This document shows positions 7,136-11,561 of a stretch of 11,561 nt of DNA, piece after piece. The notes below the pieces were generated by a model. The model saw only the letters and a program-made list of their open reading frames with translations. It did not search any database and had not been told where the DNA came from. Origin of the DNA: CAYFUR01 sp964346275 (GTDB taxonomy: Bacteria; Sumerlaeota; Sumerlaeia; SLMS01); the NCBI GenBank assembly GCA_964346275.1, contig CAYFUR010000118.1:1-11561 (forward strand). The letters are read 5' to 3'. The translations under genes and the position numbers were made by a program. How positions within the stretch are numbered: position 1 is the stretch's first letter; the number at the start of each line of letters is the position of its first letter.

Positions 7136-8314
7136 ATGAAGGACATCTGGCGCGTCGTCATCGCCGCACTTCTCCTTGGCTGCGCCCTTTCCGCCCACGG
7201 CCAGAACACCGGCGTCGAGGAAACCAGTCCCACCCGGAAACTCATCCTCAGCGTGCAATCCCTGACCGGTGTTCCCCTCGCCGGCATGGCATTTCAGGTT
7301 CGCGCTGCTTCCGATTATACAAAAGAGCTGGAAACGGGTTCCGGCGGCACAGCCCGCACCGAAGTCCCTGCGATCTCTCTTGCCGACCTCGACCTCGAGC
7401 TCCTCTCCGAGGATTGGAAGGTCGCCAGCATCATGGGCGCCAGCAGCCGCAGCGACCGCCTCATTTACTTCGTCCAACTCTACCGCGCCCAGCCAGCTGA
7501 TATGGAAGTGGCCGAGCGCAAGGCCTTCATCAACCAGCTTCCCGCGATTCTCGCCTTCCAGCGCGAGCAAGGCGTCGAGATCCCCGGCGACGCCGGGACG
7601 CCACACCCGCTCCGCCTCTCGGCGCTTTTGAATATGAGTCCCGGGCAGATGGAGCCGTGGGGGCGCGAGAAGCTGACAGCCGCGGAACTGAAAGAGCTTG
7701 AGCAGCGCGGCGATGGCAAGGGAGAGGAAGAAACGCCATCTCTCTCGGCCAAGGTGGTCAACCAATACGGCCAGCCGGTGGCGCGCCGCGTGGTTGAACT
7801 CCTCGGCCTGGAAGGCACAAGTGCCGATGCGCGCATCATCCGGCGCGGGCGCACCGATTCCTCGGGCCGCATCATTTTTCGCAACCTCGATACGGGCCGC
7901 TTCTACCGGGTCCAGTCGTCTACCGGCGGGGACGAACTCTCTGCCCGCGGGCCCATTATCAAGCTCGAGGAAGAGGGCGAGCGTTCCCTCGACCCACTCG
8001 TTCTCCGCTCCACGGACCGCACCCTTTCCGGGCTCGTTTACTACGGGGCCGAACCCCTTCCCCGCGCGCGTGTCGAGGCCCGCCGGGCCGGCCAGCCGGC
8101 CCTTGCCACGGAAACCAATGAGTACGGTTATTTCGAGTTGGGCCCCCTGGTTCCCGGTGAGGTCGTGGTCAGCGTGGAGAATCCAGCCGATGAGGAAATC
8201 GTGGAGCTGAGCGCAGCCACCGGCGCGGCGGAAATCCTGGTCCCCTTTGAAGTGCTCCGGATGCCCCTGAAAGAAGAAGAGGAGTCCGAGGCAACGGACG
8301 AAGCAGCCGAGTAA
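7136..8314 (+). CDS. secreted or lipid-anchored protein with carboxypeptidase-regulatory-like beta-sandwich repeats
   Basis: 392 residues. The N-terminus is an export signal; LLLGC (12-16) could be a lipobox with Cys16, or cleavage could follow A-H-G at 20-22. Three stretches look like CarboxypepD_reg/Ig-like beta sandwiches: about 34-115 (LILSVQSLTGVPLAGMAFQV), 203-290 (LSAKVVNQYGQPVARRVVEL then TDSSGRIIFRNLDTGRFYRV) and 296-372 (LSGLVYYGAEPLPRARVEA then TNEYGYFELGPLVPGEVVVSV). The pattern 'new variant, G.P...A.V, then D..G.F.f..L..G.Y.V' is typical of these folds. A helical insert (about 120-195) separates the first from the second. The C-terminus is acidic (KEEEESEATDEAAE). No catalytic residues are apparent, so a binding or structural surface role is more likely. 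An AAAAGGA ribosome site lies 7 nt before the ATG. It is 24 bp ahead of the membrane protein gene and probably co-transcribed with it. Confidence 0.75.
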   Translation: MKDIWRVVIAALLLGCALSAHGQNTGVEETSPTRKLILSVQSLTGVPLAGMAFQVRAASDYTKELETGSGGTARTEVPAISLADLDLELLSEDWKVASIMGASSRSDRLIYFVQLYRAQPADMEVAERKAFINQLPAILAFQREQGVEIPGDAGTPHPLRLSALLNMSPGQMEPWGREKLTAAELKELEQRGDGKGEEETPSLSAKVVNQYGQPVARRVVELLGLEGTSADARIIRRGRTDSSGRIIFRNLDTGRFYRVQSSTGGDELSARGPIIKLEEEGERSLDPLVLRSTDRTLSGLVYYGAEPLPRARVEARRAGQPALATETNEYGYFELGPLVPGEVVVSVENPADEEIVELSAATGAAEILVPFEVLRMPLKEEEESEATDEAAE

Positions 8315-8338
8315 CCGCGAAGCACCTCGGGAGAGACC

Positions 8339-9169
8339 ATGGCGGCCGTTTTTTCGCTCATTATCATTCTTTCCCTCTCTTTGCTGGTGGTGCGCATCGC
8401 GACGGTTGCTCTGACGCTCACCGGGGTTTCCTACCAGCTCGCCCGCTTTCAGGCGCAATCCGCCTTTACCGGCGTGGGATATACAACCACCGAGGCGGAG
8501 CGCATCGTTCGCCATCCTGTTCGCCGGCGCATTGCCCAGCTTCTCATGCTCCTGGGCAACGTGGGTGTGGTGACGGCGATCTCCTCGCTCATTCTTTCCT
8601 TCGTCGATGTCCAAAAGACAGAGATGGCCTCTCGGGTTCTCTTTCTCGTCCTGGGCATTGCCGCCGTCTGGGCCATTGCGACCAGCCGTTGGATCGAGCA
8701 TGAACTCAATCTTCTAATCCGGTGGGCGCTCCGCCGTTGGACACGGCTGGAAATCGTCGATTACGCCAACCTTCTGCGTCTCTCCGGCGATTACGGGGTG
8801 CGGGAAATGCAGGTGCAAAAGGGAGATTGGGTCACCGAAAGGCCGCTCCGGGAGCTGGATCTGACAAAGGAGGGGGTCCTGGTGCTCGGCATCCTCCGTG
8901 GGGAAGAAGACAACTACTACGGAGCGCCGCGCCCCGAGACCGTGATCCACGCCGGGGACACGCTCATCCTCTATGGCCGGGACGACAATCTCGAGGAATT
9001 GGACGAGCGTCGCGAGGGAACCGGCGGTGACGAGGCCCACGAGCGCGCCATGGCCCGCCAGGACAAGGAAACCGCGAAAGAGCGGCGCCGCGAAAAACGC
9101 CAGGAAAAGCGCCAGCGTCAACGTGAGCAGGAAGAGCGCGACGAGAGACTCGACCAGGATGTGGAATAA
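8339..9169 (+). CDS. small membrane protein with C-terminal TrkA_C (RCK_C) domain
   Basis: 276 residues. Three hydrophobic segments: about 4-27, 66-89 and 97-117. Residues about 155-222 form an RCK_C/TrkA_C domain (GDWVTERPLRELDLTKEGVLVLGILR, then ETVIHAGDTLILYGRDDNLEEL), the ligand-sensing unit of potassium and other ion transport regulators, expected in the cytoplasm. Between TM1 and TM2 lies FQAQSAFTGVGYTTTEAERI (37-56), followed by RRRIAQLLMLLGNVGVVT, a conserved-looking block. The tail (240-276) is almost all charged (RRREKRQEKRQRQREQEERDER) and probably a helix or coiled coil. It lacks the NAD-binding RCK_N half and the full transporter, so it is not a standard TrkA or TrkH. A role in ion-linked regulation is likely from the domain; the ion or ligand is unknown. 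The ribosome site GGGAGAG precedes the ATG by 4 nt. Confidence 0.8.
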   Translation: MAAVFSLIIILSLSLLVVRIATVALTLTGVSYQLARFQAQSAFTGVGYTTTEAERIVRHPVRRRIAQLLMLLGNVGVVTAISSLILSFVDVQKTEMASRVLFLVLGIAAVWAIATSRWIEHELNLLIRWALRRWTRLEIVDYANLLRLSGDYGVREMQVQKGDWVTERPLRELDLTKEGVLVLGILRGEEDNYYGAPRPETVIHAGDTLILYGRDDNLEELDERREGTGGDEAHERAMARQDKETAKERRREKRQEKRQRQREQEERDERLDQDVE

Positions 9170-9200
9170 GAAAGGGCCCGGCGCGCGCCGGGCCCTTTCT
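9169..9200. terminator. bidirectional intrinsic terminator (perfect 32-bp palindrome)
   Basis: AGAAAGGGCCCGGC and its exact complement flank a GCGC loop: a 14-bp perfect stem, very GC-rich in the middle, with A-rich and T-rich ends. It starts within the last base of the TAA of the membrane protein gene and ends 30 nt before the stop of the convergent solute-binding protein gene. The A and T ends let it act on either strand, so it can stop transcripts from both sides. Confidence 0.85.
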
Positions 9201-9229
9201 CTCCATCTGCATTGCGGCGGAAGGGAGCG

Positions 9230-10909
9230 TCACTCGGCTTCGCGGTAGGCTCTCACATAAAGGATGTTGCTGAGGGAGTTCATGTGCAAATCCCTCAGGT
9301 CGGTGGCGGCGAGGAAATTGAGCGCGTAGGTATAAATCGGGGCGACAGCGGCCTCTTCTTCCACCAGCAGGCCTTCGGCCTCGATGAACAGATCCTCGCG
9401 CTTGATCGGGTCGCCTTCGTAGCGCGCCTGTTCGATCAGGTTGTCGTACCGTTCGTTGTTAAACTTGGGGCCGTTCTTGGTATTTCCCGTCGTGAAGATC
9501 GACAGGAAGTTGAGCGGGTCCGCGTAGTCGGCGATCCAGGAAGCGCGGGCGAACTGGTAATCGCCGCGCGCGATGCGCCCGAGAGTCACGCCCCACTCGG
9601 CATTCTGAAGCCGCACATCCACGCCGAAGGCATCGCGCCACATGAACTGAAGCTGTTCGGCGATCAGCTTGTTCGTGTCCTGCGTGTTATAGAGATACTC
9701 CAGCGTGGGCAGGGGGTTGTCCTCGTCGAAGCCCGCCTCCGCCAGGAGTTGCTTCGCCTTTTCGATCTGCGGCTCGCCGGGAATATAATCCGGCGCCACA
9801 TCGCGATAAGTCTGGCCCTCACGCGGGCTGCGCATGCCATGGGGCACAAAGCCGTCGCTTGGGATTTCTCCCGCCTTGGTCACCCGGTTGACGATCAGAT
9901 CCCGATCGATCACCATGTTGAACGCCCGGCGCACGCGCGGGTCCGTAAAGGGCTCGCGATTGGTATTAAACGTCACGTAATAGGTCGCCAGGCCGGGCAC
10001 GACACGGTATTCCGGCCGGTCTTTCCAGTAGGGCACCTGGGGAATCGCCACCCCTTCGGTGATATCCAGGTCGCCCGAGCCAAAAGCCTGCATTTCCGTA
10101 TTCTTATCGTCGATCATGTACATGGTGATTTCCGACCAGAAAATCTCGTCGCGGTCCCAATAGGTGTCCGTCTTCACCATCTCCATGCGGTCGCGCGAAT
10201 GATACTCGGTCAGTTTGAACGCGCCGTTGCCCACAAAGGTGTCGGGGGAAGTGGACCAGCCCGCTCCGTGCTCTTCCACGGTTCCCTGGTGCAAGGGATA
10301 CCAGGGAGCGAAGGAAACCATGGTCAGGAAGAAAGGCGCCGGGAAATCCATGTGGTATTCCACGGTGTCCTCGTCGACGACCTTGACGGAATCCAGCGAG
10401 AGGCCCTCGTCCATGCCCCCCGCGTCGTAGTATTCCTTTCCGCCATCCAGGAAGGAGAAGACAATCTGGGCATAGGGCGCATTGGTCGAGGGAGTGCAGA
10501 CGCGCTCGGCCCCGAACTTGAAGTCCGACGCCGTGACCGTGTCGCCGTTGTGCCATTTGGCATCGGGCCGCAGATGAAAGGTCCACACGGTGTAGTCTTC
10601 GTTATGTTCCCAGGATTCCGCCACGGCCGGCTGGGGGTTGAGGTCCTTGTCGGCATAGACCAGCCCTTCCATAAGGCCGCGCAATGCCTGGGAAGCGGGC
10701 AGGGCGTCCACCAGCGAGGGATCGAGCGTTTTCGGCTCCGCGCCCAGATTGATCGCCAGGGTGGTATCCACCTCCTGAGTCCCGGACTGGCCGCCTTCGG
10801 TGCCTGGTGTTCCTTCCGGCGTTCCTCCGCCGCCCCCGGAGGTTCCCCCTCCGTCGCATCCCGCCAGCGCCAGCGCGGCAATTGTCAGCAAACCATAAAG
10901 CTTTTTCAT
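9230..10909 (-). CDS. OppA-type solute-binding lipoprotein of an ABC importer (SBP_bac_5 family)
   Basis: 559 residues. A lipoprotein signal peptide ends in LALAGC with the lipid-bearing Cys18, followed by a Gly/Thr/Pro-rich linker (19-45) that tethers the domain to the membrane. The family 5 signature is visible at 97-130 (AESWEHNEDYTVWTFHLRPDAKWHNGDTVTASDF in segments), as are PLHQG, YYVTFNTNREPFTDPRVRRAFNMVID and, near the end, WIADYADPLNFLSIF, all typical of oligopeptide-binding OppA/MppA-like proteins. It captures peptides (or, in some relatives, other small ligands) and hands them to a membrane importer. No permease or ATPase genes of such an importer are next to it in the window; the ABC ATPase at the right edge is of an export type and divergent. 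A MppA-like role in murein peptide uptake is possible but cannot be told from sequence by eye. The GAGGA ribosome site precedes the ATG by 8 nt. Confidence 0.93.
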   Translation of the reverse strand: MKKLYGLLTIAALALAGCDGGGTSGGGGGTPEGTPGTEGGQSGTQEVDTTLAINLGAEPKTLDPSLVDALPASQALRGLMEGLVYADKDLNPQPAVAESWEHNEDYTVWTFHLRPDAKWHNGDTVTASDFKFGAERVCTPSTNAPYAQIVFSFLDGGKEYYDAGGMDEGLSLDSVKVVDEDTVEYHMDFPAPFFLTMVSFAPWYPLHQGTVEEHGAGWSTSPDTFVGNGAFKLTEYHSRDRMEMVKTDTYWDRDEIFWSEITMYMIDDKNTEMQAFGSGDLDITEGVAIPQVPYWKDRPEYRVVPGLATYYVTFNTNREPFTDPRVRRAFNMVIDRDLIVNRVTKAGEIPSDGFVPHGMRSPREGQTYRDVAPDYIPGEPQIEKAKQLLAEAGFDEDNPLPTLEYLYNTQDTNKLIAEQLQFMWRDAFGVDVRLQNAEWGVTLGRIARGDYQFARASWIADYADPLNFLSIFTTGNTKNGPKFNNERYDNLIEQARYEGDPIKREDLFIEAEGLLVEEEAAVAPIYTYALNFLAATDLRDLHMNSLSNILYVRAYREAE

Positions 10910-10953
10910 CGGTTGTCCTCAAATTCAAAAAGTAAACTTTCGCAACATCTCTC

Positions 10954-10982
10954 CCTTTAGGTTCATGGCACCAAGGTGACAA
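10954..10982 (-). promoter_or_regulatory. possible promoter of the solute-binding protein gene
   Basis: On the minus strand TTGTCA (10982-10977, five of six to the -35 consensus) is followed after 17 nt by TAAAGG (10959-10954), a weak -10 with three of six matches. The leader would be about 35-40 nt. The rest of the 186-bp divergent gap shows no gene and no convincing rightward promoter. Confidence 0.25.
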
Positions 10983-11095
10983 GGAAGAAAAGGCCGCTTT
11001 GTTGTTGGACCGGCTCGATGTCCGGCGCAATCCCTTGCCACGCCGCGCGGGGCCGCATAGGCTCTTCCGGTCGCTCTTTTTCGCCAGGAAACGCC

Positions 11096-11561
11096 ATGAC
11101 TCTTCCCATTGGTTCCATCGATTTCCAGGACGTTTCCAAGACTTACCAGATCATCCAGCGCGCCAGCCCGCGCATGGGGGCCTGGTTTCTCAGCAAAGCC
11201 TTCGAGCATTTCCGCCGCGCGCCCTTTCACGCGCTCAACGGCGTGAGCTTTCACATCGCCCCGGGCGAGATGGTCGGCTTTGTCGGCAGCAACGGCGCCG
11301 GAAAATCAACGATTCTGAAACTGATCGCGGGGATCACCCAGCCCACCCGCGGCCGCGTCCAGGTGTCCGGGCCGGTCACCTCGCTGCTCGAGCTGGGCGT
11401 GGGCTTTCACCCCGACCTCACCGGGATGGAGAATATCTTCTATCACGGCATCATGATGGGCATGACGCGGGCCGGGATTCTCAAGCGCCTGGAAGAAATC
11501 ATCGCCTTCAGCGGCCTGGCCGAATTTCTCTACGAACCGGTGAAGCATTACAGCAGCGGCA
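11096..11561 (+). CDS. polysaccharide/teichoic acid export ABC transporter ATP-binding protein, N-terminal part (runs off the right edge)
   Basis: 155 codons are present; the frame is open at the window end. The domain begins SIDFQDVSKTYQI, has a short insert (21-46) as in Wzt/RfbE/TagH proteins, then Walker A GSNGAGKST (64-72, Lys70) and the family hallmark SLLELGVGFHPDLTGMENIFYHG (96-118). The ABC signature starts at HYSSG (151-155), where the window ends, so Walker B and any carbohydrate-binding C-terminal domain are not seen. Such ATPases, paired with a Wzm/TagG permease, move O-antigen, capsule or teichoic-acid chains across the inner membrane. The permease gene often lies just upstream but here the upstream gene is the divergent solute-binding protein, so it may lie downstream. 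The ribosome site AGGA lies 7 nt before the ATG. Confidence 0.93.
   Translation, partial: MTLPIGSIDFQDVSKTYQIIQRASPRMGAWFLSKAFEHFRRAPFHALNGVSFHIAPGEMVGFVGSNGAGKSTILKLIAGITQPTRGRVQVSGPVTSLLELGVGFHPDLTGMENIFYHGIMMGMTRAGILKRLEEIIAFSGLAEFLYEPVKHYSSG

Noticed and set aside
10970..11095. Rightward promoter for the ABC ATPase gene (TTGCCA at about 11035 with TAGGCT downstream).
   Set aside because: Only three of six -10 positions match, so it cannot be told from chance.

Overview
The window is GC-rich bacterial DNA, almost fully coding, with genes on both strands. Eight protein genes can be supported, two of them cut by the window edges. Lipoprotein and Sec-type signal peptides, a peptidoglycan-acting enzyme and a polysaccharide-export type ABC ATPase point to a bacterium with a peptidoglycan wall and probably an outer membrane. 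The mix of a secreted esterase, a xylose-isomerase-like TIM-barrel protein and a CTP synthase resembles uncultivated Planctomycetes/Verrucomicrobia/Hydrogenedentes-type genomes. That placement is a guess from gene flavour; no marker in the window settles it.

Left part, minus strand, in transcription order from right to left: pyrG (CTP synthase, 5253-6878); a sugar phosphate isomerase/epimerase-like TIM barrel (4150-5034); a secreted alpha/beta-hydrolase esterase with a long C-terminal extension (2427-4037); a secreted two-domain peptidoglycan enzyme joining a NamZ/DUF1343 exo-N-acetylmuramidase to a DUF1460 NlpC/P60-like amidase (136-2322); and, overlapping its stop by ATGA, the start of another secreted protein that leaves the window (1-139). 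Terminator-like hairpins after pyrG and after the esterase suggest at least three transcription units here. The esterase terminator sits only about 20 nt before the next start codon and is tangled with a possible promoter, which makes that leader the most interesting non-coding stretch.

Middle, plus strand: a secreted protein of repeated beta-sandwich (carboxypeptidase-regulatory-like) units (7136-8314), followed after 24 bp by a small membrane protein with a C-terminal TrkA_C/RCK_C domain and a highly charged tail (8339-9169). They probably form an operon that diverges from pyrG. They end at a perfect 32-bp palindrome that can act as a bidirectional terminator against the convergent gene.

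Right part: an OppA-type solute-binding lipoprotein (9230-10909, minus), and diverging from it the first 155 codons of an O-antigen/teichoic-acid type ABC ATPase (11096 to the end, plus).

The strongest candidates for something less described are the muramidase-amidase fusion with its coupled downstream gene, the compact terminator/promoter leader in front of it, and the RCK_C membrane protein, whose N-terminal half carries a motif reminiscent of a Trk/Ktr pore loop. No tRNA, rRNA, CRISPR array, insertion sequence or prophage gene was seen. No stretch above 300 bases lacks a gene; the largest gap is the 257-bp pyrG divergent region (6879-7135).
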